Assembly (NCBI RefSeq): GCF_032854445.1
Contig: NW_027018227.1
Span: 1 to 53,877 of the forward strand
Reading direction: 5' to 3'
Length of the DNA: 53,877 nt
Source: Liolophura sinensis
Taxonomy: Eukaryota > Mollusca > Polyplacophora > Chitonida > Chitonidae
A program made the translations under genes and the position numbers. Shown here piece after piece: positions 37,801-50,505 of this stretch. Below the pieces are notes generated by a model, which made no database searches, was not told the DNA's origin, and saw only the letters and a list, made by a program, of their open reading frames with translations. The stretch's first letter is position 1. Every line of letters starts with the position of its first letter.

Positions 37801-38740
37801 GACTGGTCATTACTATATTCAACTTTTGACTATAAGTTATGTGCCCTTCGGTAACCCAGAAGACGACAAATCTTTGGGCCAAGCCCATTTAACTCACCCA
37901 GCAATTGTCTTACTTCTAAGTGCAAGACAATCTCAATGTCTTTATCAACGTGTAGAAAAACCACACCATTTGTACGTGAAAAACACAAGGTACTTGAAAC
38001 AGTCTGCTGTAAAAAGTACAACTGAACACTGACCCACTTCAGTAAGGTGCCAAAAGATGCGGAATTGAGCCAGGCATCGGCAGCTGTTGAAAAATTGCAA
38101 ATTTCCCTGGTTTCCATGGAGTAAGAGACGTTGCTGGGCACGTGATTATGACATCAATGATCATTCAATTGTCACTACAGCCAAAAGTATTGGTCGGAGA
38201 GCAACGCGGTTTGCACCATTCGATTTCTCGTCCCAAAATACGTCGGATTAGCCTCTTACCAGCAGCACTGGAACAGTTTTTCCACTTTTGCATTTTTCCC
38301 TGGTGTTTTTGTTAATTGAAATCGGCTACACTGCACTCTGTACAATCGCGACTGGTCATTACTATATTCAACTTTTGACTATAAGTTATGTGCCCTTCGG
38401 TAGCCCAGAAGACGTCAAATCTTTGGGCTAAGCCCATTTAACTCACCCAGCAATTGTCTTACTTCTAAGTCCAAGACAATCTCAATGTCTTTATCTACGT
38501 GTAGAAAAACCACACCATTTGTACGTGAAAAACACAAGGTACCTGATACAGTCTGCTGTAAAAAGTACAACTGAACACTGACCCACATTTATAAGGTGCC
38601 AAGAGATGCGGAATTGGGCCAGGCATCGGCAGCTGTTAAAAAATTGCAAATATCCCTGGTTTCCATGGAGTAAGAGCCGTTACTGGGCACGTGATTATGA
38701 CATAAATGATCATTGAATTGTCTCTACAGCCAAAAGTATT
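31843..38740. repeat. 13-mer higher-order repeat, copy 3, with one extra monomer (monomers 59-71)
   Basis: The order is F F T F T F F F T M F F T, against F F T F T F F T M F F T M in copy 1. One additional F monomer lies between the markers tcaatcatca (34860) and ctggtg (36357): spacing 1,497 here against about 950 in copies 1 and 2. Later markers are catatg 37353, catcagtg 37604, cgtcccaaaat about 38230 and ccaagagatg 38599. Matching to copy 2 stops near 38740, so the final M monomer of the unit is not present in this form. Thirteen of its monomers are 549 or 550 bp long. Confidence 0.85.
35460..36235. repeat. Extra monomer inserted in higher-order copy 3
   Basis: Monomer 65 follows monomer 52 up to ggagagaaacgcgg (35451). 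By 35530 it has switched to another F type (ggaacattttttcc, atcgactac, gacgac). Monomer 66 (35687-36235) resembles monomers 41 and 62 (tatcaacgtg, aaacagtc, cgtcgtattag, ctgcactctg). Register is kept exactly, so a whole 549-bp unit was gained. Confidence 0.7.
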
Positions 38741-40079
38741 GGTCGGAGAGCAACGCGGTTTGCACTATTCGATTTATCGCCACAAAATACGTCGGATTAG
38801 CCTCTTACTAGTAGCACTGGAACAGTTTTTCCACTTTTGCATTTTTACCTGGTCATTTTGTTAATTGAAATCGGCTACACTGTACTCTGTACAATCGCGA
38901 CTGGTCATTACTATATTCAACTTTTGGCTATAAGTTATGTGCCCTTCGGTAGCCCAGAAGACGTCAAATCTTTGGGCTAAGCCCATTTAACTCACCCAGC
39001 AATTGTCTTACTTCTAAGTCCAAGACAATCTCAATGTCTTTATCTACGTGTAGAAAAACCAGACCATTTGTACAAAAAAAAACACAAGGTACTTGATACA
39101 GTCTGCTGTAAAAAGTACAACTGACCACAGACCCACATGAATATGGTGCCAAAAGATGCGGAATTGGGCCAGGCATCGGCAGCTGTTAAAAAATTGCAAA
39201 TATCCCTGGTTTCCATGGAGTAAGAGCCGTTGCTGGGCACGTGATTATGACATCAATGATCATTCAATTGTCGCTACAGCCAAAAGTATTGGTCGGAGAG
39301 CAACGGGGATTGCACCATTCGATTTCTCGTCACAAAATACGTCGGATTAGCCTCTTCCCAGCAGCACTGGAACAGTTTTTCCACTTTTGCATTTTTGCCT
39401 GGTGTTTTTGTTATTTAAAACCGGCTACACTGTACTCTGTACAATCGCGACTGGTCATTACTATATTCAACTATTGACTATAAGTTATGTGCCCTTCGGT
39501 AGCCCAGAAGACGACAAATCTTTGGGCCAAGCCCATTTAACTCACCCAGCAATTGCCTTACTTCTAAGTGCAAGACAATCTCAATGTCTTTATCTACGTG
39601 TAGAAAAACCACACCATTTGTACGTGAAAAACACAAGGTACTTGATACAGTCTGCTGTAAAAAGTACAACTGAACACTGACCCACTTCAGTAAGGTGCCA
39701 AAAGATGCGGAATTGAGCCAGGCATCGGCAGCTGTTGAAAAATTGCAAATTTCCCTGGTTTCCATGGAGTAAGAGACGTTGCTGTGCACGTGATTATGAC
39801 ATCAATGATCATTCAATTGTCACTACAGCCAAAAGTATTGGTCGGAGAGCAACGCGGTTTGCACCATTCGATTTCTCGTCACAAAATACGTCGGATTAGC
39901 CTCTTACCAGCAGCACTGGAACAGTTTTTCCACTTTTGCATTTTTGCCTGGTCTTTTTGTTAATTGAAATCGGCTACACTGTACTCTGTACAATCGCGAC
40001 TGGTCATTACTATATTCAACTTTTGACTATAAGTTATGTGCCCTTCGGTAGCCCAGAAGACGACAAATCTTTGGGCCAA
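38741..40079. repeat. Transition from the 13-mer repeat to the dimer domain (monomers 71 end, 72, 73)
   Basis: Starts are 38981 and 39531. Monomer 72 is M type with private acaaaaaaaaacac (about 39073) and gaatatggtg (about 39139). Monomer 73 is F type. From here M and F alternate. Confidence 0.75.
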
Positions 40080-42275
40080 GCCCATTTAACTCACCCAGCA
40101 ATTGTGTTACTTCTAAGTGCAGGACAATCTCAATGTCTTCATCTACGTGTAGAAAAACCACACCTTTTGTACATAAAAATCACAAGGTACTTGATACAGT
40201 CTGCTGTAAAAAGTACAACTGACAACAGGCCCACATGAATAAGGTGCCATAAGATGCGGAATTGGGCCAGGCATCGGCAGCTGTTAAAAAATTGCAAATA
40301 TCCCTGGTTTCCATGGAGTAAGAGCCGTTGCTACGCACGTGATTATGACATAAATGATCATTCAATTGTCGCTACAGCCAAAAGTATTGGTCGGAGAGCA
40401 ACGCGGTTTGCACCATTCGATTTCTCGTCACAAAATACGTCGGATTAGCCTCTTACTAGTAGCACTGGACCAGTTTTTCCACTTTTGAATTTTTGCCTGG
40501 TGTTTTTGTTAATTAAAACCGGCTACACTGTACTCTGTACAATCGCGACCGGTCATTACTATATTCAACTATTGACTATAAGTTATGTGCCCTTCGGTAG
40601 CCCAGAAGACCTGAAATCTTTGGGCCAAGCCCATTTAGCTCACCCAGCAATTGTCTTATTTCTAAGTGCAAGACAATCTCAATGTCTTTATCTACGTGTA
40701 GAAAAACCACACCATTTGTACGTGAAAAACACAAGGTACTTGATACAGTCTGCTGTAAAAATTACAACTGAACACTGAATCACTTCAGTAAGGTGCCAAA
40801 AGATGCGGAATTGAGCCAGGCATCGGCAGCTGTTGAAAAATTGCAAATTTCCCTGGTTTCCATGGAGTAAGAGACGTTACTGGGCACGTGATTATGACAT
40901 CAATAATCATTCAATTGTCACTACAGCCAAAAGTATTGGTCGGAGAGCAACGCGGTTTGCACCATTCGATTTCTCGTCACAAAATACGTCGGATTAGCCT
41001 CTTACCAGCAGCACTGGAACAGTTTTTCCACTTTTGCATTTTTGCCTGGTCTTTTTGTCAATTGAAATCGGCTACACTGTACTCTGTACAATCGCGACTG
41101 GTCATTACTATATTCAACTTTTGACTATAAGTTATGTGCCCTTCGGTAGCCCAGAAGACGTCAAATCTTTGGGCTAAGCCCATTTAACTCACCCAGCAAT
41201 TGTCTTACTTCTAAGTGCAGGACAATCTCAATGTCTTCATCTACGTGTAGAAAAACCACACCTTTTGTACATAAAAATCACAAGGTACTTGATACAGTCT
41301 GCTGTAAAAAGTACAACTGACAACAGGCCCACATGAATAAGGTGCCAAAAGATGCGGAATTTAGCCAGGCATCGGCAGCTGTTAAAAAATTGCAAATATC
41401 CCTGGTTTCCATGGAGTAAAAGCCGTTGCTACGCACGTGATTATGACATCAATGATCATTCAATTGTCGCTACAGCCAAAAGTATTGGTCGGGGAGCAAC
41501 GCGGATTGCACCATTCGATTTCTCGTCACAAAATACGTCGGATTAGCCTCTTACTAGTAGCACTGGAACAGTTTTTCCACTTTTGCATTTTTGCCTGGTG
41601 TTTTTGTTAATTGAAATCGGCTACACTGTACTCTGTACAATCGCGACTGGTCATTACTATATTCAACTTTTGACTATAAGTTATGTGCCCTTCGGTAGCC
41701 CAGAAGACGACAAATCTTTGGGCCAAGCCCATTTAACTCACCCAGCAATTGTGTTACTTCTAAGTGCAAGACAATCTCAATGTCTTTATCTACGTGTAGA
41801 AAAACCACACCATTTGTACGTGAAAAACACAAGGTACTTGATACAGTCTGCTGTAAAAAGTACAACTGAACACTGACCCACTTCAGTAAGGTGCCAAAAG
41901 ATGCGGAATTGAGCCAGGCATCGGCACCTGTTGGAAAATTGCAAATTTCCCTGGTTTCCATGGAGTAAGAGCCGTTGCTGGGCACGTGATTATGACATCA
42001 ATGATCATTCAATTGTCGCTACAGCCAAAAGTATTGGTCGGAGAGCAACGCGGATTGCACCATTCGATTTCTCGTCACAAAATACGTCGGATTAGCCTCT
42101 TACCAGCAGCACTGGAACAGTTTGTCCACTTTTGCATTTTTGCCTGGTCTTTTTGTTAATTGAAATCGGCTACACTGTACTCTGTACAATCGCGACTGGT
42201 CATTACTATATTCAACTTTTGACTATAAGTTATGTGCCCTTCGGTAGCCCAGAAGACGACAAATCTTTGGGCCAA
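40080..42275. repeat. Tetramer A, copy 1 (monomers 74-77, M-F-M-F, 2,196 bp)
   Basis: Starts are 40080, 40629, 41178 and 41727, all exactly 549 bp. Private variants include gtgcaggac with gtcttcatc, tgccataag, cactggaccag, gcccatttagctc, cactgaatcac and caataatcatt. The first 1.27 kb recurs 2,196 bp downstream almost unchanged. Confidence 0.9.
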
Positions 42276-44471
42276 GCCCATTTAACTCACCCAGCAATTG
42301 TGTTACTTCTAAGTGCAGGACAATCTCAATGTCTTCATCTACGTGTAGAAAAACCACACCTTTTGTACATAAAAATCACAAGGTACTTGATACAGTCTGC
42401 TGTAAAAAGTACAACTGACAACAGGCCCACATGAATAAGGTGCCATAAGATGCGGAATTGGGCCAGGCATCGGCAGCTGTTAAAAAATTGCAAATATCCC
42501 TGGTTTCCATGGAGTAAGAGCCGTTGCTACGCACGTGATTATGACATAAATGATCATTCAATTGTCGCTACAGCCAAAAGTATTGGTCGGAGAGCAACGC
42601 GGTTTGCACCATTCGATTTCTCGTCACAAAATACGTCGGATTAGCCTCTTACTACTAGCACTGGACCAGTTTTTCCACTTTTGAATTTTTGCCTGGTGTT
42701 TTTGTTAATTAAAACCGGCTACACTGTACTCTGTACAATCGCGACCGGTCATTACTATATTCAACTATTGACTATAAGTTATGTGCCCTTCGGTAGCCCA
42801 GAAGACCTGAAATCTTTGGGCCAAGCCCATTTAGCTCACCCAGCAATTGTCTTATTTCTAAGTGCAAGACAATCTCAATGTCTTTATCTACGTGTAGAAA
42901 AACCACACCATTTGTACGTGAAAAACACAAGGTACTTGATACAGTCTGCTGTAAAAATTACAACTGAACACTGAATCACTTCAGTAAGGTGCCAAAAGAT
43001 GCGGAATTGAGCCAGGCATCGGCAGCTGTTGAAAAATTGCAAATTTCCCTGGTTTCCATGGAGTAAGAGACGTTACTGGGCACGTGATTATGACATCAAT
43101 AATCATTCAATTGTCACTACAGCCAAAAGTATTGGTCGGAGAGCAACGCGGTTTGCACCATTCGATTTCTCGTCACAAAATACGTCGGATTAGCCTCTTA
43201 CCAGCAGCACTGGAACAGTTTTTCCACTTTTGCATTTTTGCCTGGTCTTTTTGTCAATTGAAATCGGCTACACTGTACTCTGTACAATCGCGACTGGTCA
43301 TTACTATATTCAACTTTTGACTATAAGTTATGTGCCCTTCGGTAGCCCAGAAGACGTCAAATCTTTGGGCTAAGCCCATTTAACTCACCCAGCAATTGTC
43401 TTACTTCTAAGTGCAGGACAATCTCAATGTCTTCATCTACGTGTAGAAAAACCACACCTTTTGTACATAAAAATCACAAGGTACTTGATACAGTCTGCTG
43501 TAAAAAGTACAACTGACAACAGGCCCACATGAATAAGGTGCCATAAGATGCGGAATTGGGCCAGGCATCGGCAGCTGTTAAAAAATTGCAAATATCCCTG
43601 GTTTCCATGGAGTAAGAGCCGTTGCTACGCACGTGATTATGACATCAATGATCATTCAATTGTCGCTACAGCCAAAAGTATTGGTCGGAGAGCAACGCGG
43701 TTTGCACCATTCGATTTCTCGTCACAAAATACGTCGGATTAGCCTCTTACTAGTAGCACTGGACCAGTTTTTCCACTTTTGAACTTTTGCCTGGTGTTTT
43801 TGTTAATTAAAACCGGCTACACTGTACTCTGTACAATCGCGACTGGTCATTACTATATTCAACTATTGACTATAAGTTATGTGCCCTTCGGTAGCCCAGA
43901 AGACCTGAAATCTTTGGGCCAAGCCCATTTAGCTCACCCAGCAATTGTCTTATTTCTAAGTACAAGACAATCTCAATGTCTTTATCTACGTGTAGAAAAA
44001 CCACACCATTTTTACGTGAAAAACACAAGGTACTTGATACAGTCTGCTGTAAAAAGTACAACTGAACACTGACCCACTTCAGTAAGGTGCCAAAAGATGC
44101 GGAATTGAGCCAGGCATCGGCAGCTGTTGAAAAATTGCAAATTTCCCTGGTTTCCATGGAGTAAGAGACGTTGCTGGGCACGTGATTATGACATAAATAA
44201 TTATTCAATTGTCACTACAGCCACAAGTATTGGTCGGAGAGCAACGCGGTTTGCACCATTCGATTTCTCGTCACAAAATACGTCGGATTAGCCCCTTACC
44301 AGCAGCACTGGAACATTTTTTCCACTTTTGCATTTTTGCCTGGTCTTTTTGTCATTTGAAATCGACTACACTGTACTCTGTACAATCGCGACTGGTCATT
44401 ACTATATTCAACTTTTGACTATAAGTTATGTGCCCTTCGGTAGCCCAGAAGACGTCAAATCTTTGGGCTAA
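42276..44471. repeat. Tetramer A, copy 2 (monomers 78-81), last half replaced
   Basis: Starts are 42276, 42825, 43374 and 43923, all 549 bp. Monomer 78 differs from monomer 74 at one base (cttactactag for cttactagtag near 42653), and monomer 79 looks identical to monomer 75. In monomer 80 identity with monomer 76 stops near 43542; its right part instead resembles monomer 78 (tgccataag, actggaccag, aattaaaacc). A dimer was therefore reiterated inside the tetramer. Confidence 0.88.
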
Positions 44472-45569
44472 GCCCATTTAACTCACCCAGCAATTGTCTT
44501 ACTTCTAAGTGCAAGACAATCTCAATGTCTTTATCTACGTGTAGAAAAACCACACCTTTTGTACATAAAAATCACAAGGTACTTGATATAGTCTGCTGTA
44601 AAAAGTACAACAGACAACAGACCCACATGAATAAGGTGCCAAAAGATGCGGAATTGGGCCAGGCGTCGGCAGCTGTTAAAAAATTGCAAATATCCCTGGT
44701 TTCCATGGAGTAAAAGCCGTTGCTACGCACGTGATTATGACATCAATGATCATTCAATTGTCGCTACAGCCAAAAGTATTGGTCGGGGAGCAACGCGGAT
44801 TGCACCATTCGATTTCTCGTCACAAAATACGTCGGATTAGCCTCTTACTAGTAGCACTGGAACAGTTTTTCCACTTTTGCATTTTTGCCTGGTGTTTTTG
44901 TTAATTGAAATCGGCTACACTGTACTCTGTACAATCGCGACTGGTCATTACTATATTCAACTTTTGACTATAAGTTATGTGCCCTTCGGTAGCCCAGAAG
45001 ACGACAAATCTTTGGGCCAAGCCCATTTACCTCACCCAGCAATTGCCTTACTTCTAAGTGCAAGACAATCTCAATGTCTTTATCTACGTGTAGAAAAACC
45101 ACACCATTTGTACGTGAAAAACACAAGGTACTTGATACAGTCTGCTGTAAAAAGTACAACTGAACACTGACCCACTTCAGTAAGATGCCAAAAGATGCGG
45201 AATTAAGCCAGCCATCGGCAGCTGTTGAAAAATTGCAAATATCCCTGGTTTCCATGGAGTAAGAGACGTTGCTGGGCACGTGATTATGACATAAATAATC
45301 ATTCAATTGTCACTACAGCCACAAGTATTGGTCGGAGAGCAACGCGGTTTGCACCATTCGATTTCTCGTCACAAAATACGTCGGATTAGCCTCTTACCAG
45401 CAGCACTGGAACATTTTTTCCACTTTTGCATTTTTGCCTGGTCTTTTTGTCATTTGAAATCGACTACACTGTACTCTGTACAATCGCGACTGGTCATTAC
45501 TATATTCAACTTTTGACTATAAGTTATGTGCCCTTCGGTAGCCCAGAAGACCTGAAATCTTTGGGCTAA
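44472..45569. repeat. Tetramer A, right dimer again (monomers 82-83, M-F)
   Basis: Starts are 44472 and 45021. Monomer 82 carries ggagtaaaagcc and gtcggggagc, otherwise seen in monomer 76, exactly six monomers (3,294 bp) upstream. Monomer 83 is the matching F partner, with private gcccatttacctc and agccagccatc. Confidence 0.8.
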
Positions 45570-47757
45570 GCCCATTTAACTCACCCAGCAATTGTGTTAC
45601 TTCTAAGTGCAAGACAATCTCAATGTCTTTATTTACGGGTAGAAAAACCACACCTTTTGTACATAAAAATCACAAGGTACCTGATACAGTCTGCTGTAAA
45701 AAGTACAACTGACAACAGACCCACATGAATAAGGGGCCAAAAGATGCGGAATTTAGCCAGGCATCGGCAGCTGTTGAAAAATTGCAAATTTTCCTGGTTT
45801 CCATGGAGTAAGAGCCGTTGCTGGGCACGTGATTATGACATCAATGATCATTCAATTGTCGCTACAGCCAAAAGTATTGGTCGGAGAGCAACGCGGTTTG
45901 CACCATTCGATTTCTCGTCACAAAATACGTCGGATTAGCCTCTTACTAGTAGCACTGGAACAGTTTTTCCACTTTTGCATTTTTGCCTGGTCTTTTTGTT
46001 AATTGAAATCGGCTACACTGTACTCTGTACAATCGCGACTGGTCATTACTATATTCAACTTTTGACTATAAGTTAAGTGCCCTTCGGTAGCCCAGAAGAC
46101 CTGAAATCTTTGGGCCAAGCCCATTTAACTCACCCAGCAATTGCCTTACTTCTAAGTGCAAGACAATCTCAATGTCTTTATCTACGTGTAGAAAAACCAA
46201 ACCATTTGTACATGAAAAACACAAGATACTTGAAACAGTCTGCTGTAAAAAGTACAACTGAACACTGACCCACTTCAGTAAGGTGCCAAAAGATGCGGAA
46301 TTGAGCCAGGCATCGGCATCTGTTAAAAAATTGCAAATTTCCCTGGTTTCCATGGAGTAAAAGACGTTGCTGGGCACGTGATTATGACATCAATGATCAT
46401 TCAATTGTCACTACAGCCAAAAGTATTGGTCGGAGAGCAACGCGGTTTGCACCATTCGATTTCTCGTCACAAAATACGTCGGATTAGCCTCTTACCAGCA
46501 GCACTGGAACAGTTTTTCCACTTTTGCATTTTTACCTGGTCTTTTTGTTAATTGAAATCGGCTACACTGTACTCTGTACAATCGCGACTGATCATTACTA
46601 TATTCAATTTTGACTATAAGTTATGTGCCCTTCGGTAGCCCAGAAGACCTGAAATCTTTGGGCTAAGCGCATTTAACTCACCCAGCAATTGTGTTACTTC
46701 TAAGTGCAAGACAATCTCAATGTCTTTATTTACGTGTAGAAAAACCACACCTTTTGTACATAAAAATCACAAGGTACTTGATACAGTCTGCTGTAAAAAG
46801 TACAACTGACAACAGACCCACATGAATAAGGTGCCAAAAGATGCGGAATTTAGCCAGGCATCGGCAGCTGTTGAAAAATTGCAAATTTTCCTGGTTTCCA
46901 TGGAGTAAGAGCCGTTGCTTGGCACGTGATTATGACATCAATGATCATTCAATTGTCACTACAGCCAAAAGTATTGGTCGGAGAGCAACGCGGTTTGCAC
47001 CATTCGATTTCTCGTCACAAAATACGTCGGATTAGCCTCTTACTAGTAGCACTGGAACAGTTTTTCCACTTTTGCATTTTTGCCTGGTGTTTTTGTTAAT
47101 TGAAACCGGCTACACTGTACTCTGTACAATCGCGACTGGTCATTACTATATTCAACTTTTGACTATAAGTTATGTGCCCTTCGGTAGCCAGAAGACCTGA
47201 AATCATTGGCCAAGCCCATTAAATAACCCAGCAATTGTCTTATTTCTAAGTCCAAGACAATCTCAATGTCTTTATCTACGTGTAGAAAAACCACACCATT
47301 TGTACGTGAAAAACACAAGGTACTTGATACAGTCTGCTGTAAAAAGTACAACTGAACACTGACCCACTTCAGTAAGGTGCCAAAGATGCGGAATTGAGCC
47401 AGGCATCGGCATCTGTTAAAAATTGCAAATTTCCCTGGTTTCCATGGAGTAAGAGACGTTGCTGGGCACGTGATTATGACATCAATGATCATTCAATTGT
47501 CACTACAGCCAAAATTATTGGTCGGAGAGCAACGCGGTTTGCACCATTCGATTTCTCGTCACAAAATACGTCGGATTAGCCTCTTACCAGCAGCACTGGA
47601 ACAGTTTTTCCACTTTTGCATTTTTACCTGGTCTTTTGTTAATTGAAATCGGCTACACTGTACTCTGTACAATCGCGACTGATCATTACTATATTCAATT
47701 TTGACTATAAGTTATGTGCCCTTCGGTAGCCCAGAAGACCTGAAATCTTTGGGCTAA
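45570..47757. repeat. Tetramer B, copy 1 (monomers 84-87, M-F-M-F)
   Basis: Starts are 45570, 46119, 46667 and 47214. Private markers: aaggggccaaaag (45731), agttaagtgccc (46072), ggcatctgttaaa (about 46314), attcaattttgac (about 46601 and 47692) and cccattaaataaccc (about 47215). Each four-monomer marker recurs about 2.19 kb later. The F monomers are shortened by the loss in ttcaacttttgac giving ttcaattttgac. Confidence 0.85.
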
Positions 47758-49954
47758 GCGCATTTATCTCACCCCAGCAATTGTGTTACTTCTAAGTGCA
47801 AGACAATCTCAATGTCTTTATTTACGTGTAGAAAAACCACACCATTTTTTACGTGAAAAACACAAGGTACTTGATACAGTCTGCTGTAAAAAGTACAACT
47901 GACAACAGACCCACATGAATAAGGGGCCAAAAGATGCGGAATTTAGCCAGGCATCGGCAGCTGTTGAAAAATTGCAAATTTTCCTGGTTTCCATGGAGTA
48001 AGAGCCGTTTGCTGGGCACGTGATTATAACATCAATGATCATTCATTTGTCGCTACAGCCAAAAGTATTGGTCGGAGAGCAACGCGGTTTGCACCATTCG
48101 ATTTCTCGTCACAAAATACGTCGGATTAGCCTCTTACTAGTAGCACTGGAACAGTTTTTCCACTTTTGCATTTTTGCCTGGTCTTTTTGTTAATTGAAAT
48201 CGGCTACACTGTACTCTGTACAATCGCGACTGGTCATTACTATATTCAACTTTTGACTATAAGTTAAGTGCCCTTCGGTAGCCCAGAAGACCTGAAAATC
48301 TTTGGGCCAAGCCCATTTAACTCACCCAGCAATTGCCTTACTTCTAAGTGCAAGACAATCTCAATGTCTTTATCTACGTGTAGAAAAACCAAACCATTTG
48401 TACATGAAAAACACAAGATACTTGAAACAGTCTGCTGTAAAAAGTACAACTGAACACTGACCCACTTCAGTAAGGTGCCAAAAGATGCGGAATTGAGCCA
48501 GGCATCGCATCTGTTAAAAAATTGCAAATTTCCCTGGTTTCCATGGAGTAAAAGACGTTGCTGGGCACGTGATTATGACATCAATGATCATTCAATTGTC
48601 ACTACAGCAAAAGTATTGGTCGGAGAGCAACGCGGTTTTGCACCATTCGATTTCTCGTCACAAAATACGTCGGATTAGCCTCTTACCAGCAGCACTGGAA
48701 CAGTTTTTCCACTTTTGCATTTTTACCTGGTCTTTTTGTTATTGAAATCGGCTACACTGTACTCTGTACAATCGCGACTGATCATTACTATATTCAATTT
48801 TGACTATAAGTTATGTGCCCCTTCGGTAGCCCAGAAGACCTGAAATCTTTGGGCTAAGCGCATTTAACTCACCCAGCAATTGTGTTACTTCTAAGTGCAA
48901 GACAATCTCAATGTCTTTATTTACGTGTAGAAAAACCACACCTTTTGTACATAAAAATCACAAGGTACTTGATACAGTCTGCTGTAAAAAGTACAACTGA
49001 CAACAGACCCACATGAATAAGGTGCCAAAAGATGCGGAATTTAGCCAGGCATCGGCAGCTGTTGAAAATTGCAAATTTTTCCTGGTTTCCATGGAGTAAG
49101 ACCCGTTGCTGGGCACGTGATTATGACATCAATGATCATTCAATTGTCACTACAGCCAAAAGTATTGGTCGGAGAGCAACGCGGTTTGCACCATTCGATT
49201 TCTCGTCACAAAATACGTCGGATTAGCCTCTTACTAGTAGCACTGGAACAGTTTTTCCACTTTTGCATTTTTGCCTGGTGTTTTTGTTAATTGAAACCGG
49301 CTACACTGTACTCTGTACAATCGCGACTGGTCATTACTATATTCAACTTTTGACTATAAGTTATGTGCCCTTCGGTAGCCCAGAAGACCTGAAATCATTG
49401 GGCCAAGCCCATTAAATAACCCAGCAATTGTCTTATTTCTAAGTCCAAGACAATCTCAATGTCTTTATCTACGTGTAGAAAAACCACACCATTTGTACGT
49501 GAAAAACACAAGGTACTTGATACAGTCTGCTGTAAAAAGTACAACTGAACACTGACCCACTTCAGTAAGGTGCCAAAAGATGCGGAATTGAGCCAGGCAT
49601 CGGCATCTGTTAAAAAATTGCAAATTTCCCTGGTTTCCATGGAGTAAGAGACGTTGCTGGGCACGTGATTATGACATCAATGATCATTCAATTGTCACTA
49701 CAGCCAAAAGTATTGGTCGGAGAGCAACGCGGTTTGCACCATTCGATTTCTCGTCACAAAATACGTCGGATTAGCCTCTTACCAGCAGCACTGGAACAGT
49801 TTTTCACTTTTGCATTTTTACCTGGTCTTTTTGTTAATTGAAAATCGGCTACACTGTACTCTGTACAATCTCGACTGATCATTACTATATTCAATTTTGA
49901 CTATAAGTTATGTTGCCCTTCGGTAGCCCAGAAGACCTGAAATCTTTGGGCTAA
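47758..49954. repeat. Tetramer B, copy 2 (monomers 88-91)
   Basis: Starts are 47758, 48311, 48858 and 49407, with lengths 553, 547, 549 and 548. It has aaggggccaaaag (about 47929), agttaagtgccc (about 48264), attcaattttgac (about 48793 and 49886) and cccattaaataaccc (about 49408). Extra one-base changes include caccccagc (47771), cattttttacg (47843) and gccgtttgctg (48005). Confidence 0.85.
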
Positions 49955-50505
49955 GCGCATTTATCTCACCCAGCAATTGTGTTACTTCTAAGTGCAAAGA
50001 CAATCTCAATGTCTTATTTACGTTGTAGAAAAACCACACCTTTTGTACATAAAAATCACAAGGTACTTGATACAGTCTGCTGTAAAAAGTACAACTGACA
50101 ACAGACCCACATGAATAAGGTGCCAAAAGATGCGGAATTTAGCCAGCATCGGCAGCTGTTGAAAAATTGCAAATTTTCCTGGTTTCCATGGAGTAAGAGC
50201 CGTTGGCTGGGCACGTGATTATGACATCAATGATCATTCAATTGTCACTACAGCCAAAAGTATTGGTCGGAGAGCAACGCGGTTTGCACCATTCGATTTC
50301 TCGTCACAAAATACGTCGGATTAGTCTCTTGTCAGCAGCACTGGAACATTTTTTTCCACTTTTGCATTTTTGCCTGGTCTTTTTGTTAATTGAAATCGGC
50401 TACACTGTACTCTGTACAATCGCGACTGGTCATTACTATATTCAACTTTTGACTATAAGTTATGTGCCCTTCGGTAGCCCAGAAGACGACAAATCTTTGG
50501 GCCAA
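49955..50505. repeat. Tetramer B, start of a third copy (monomer 92)
   Basis: It begins gcgcatttatctcaccc like monomer 88 and keeps the M-type diagnostic. From about 50320 it carries ttagtctcttgtcagcagc, unlike tetramer B, so the higher-order copy is broken within this monomer. Confidence 0.7.
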
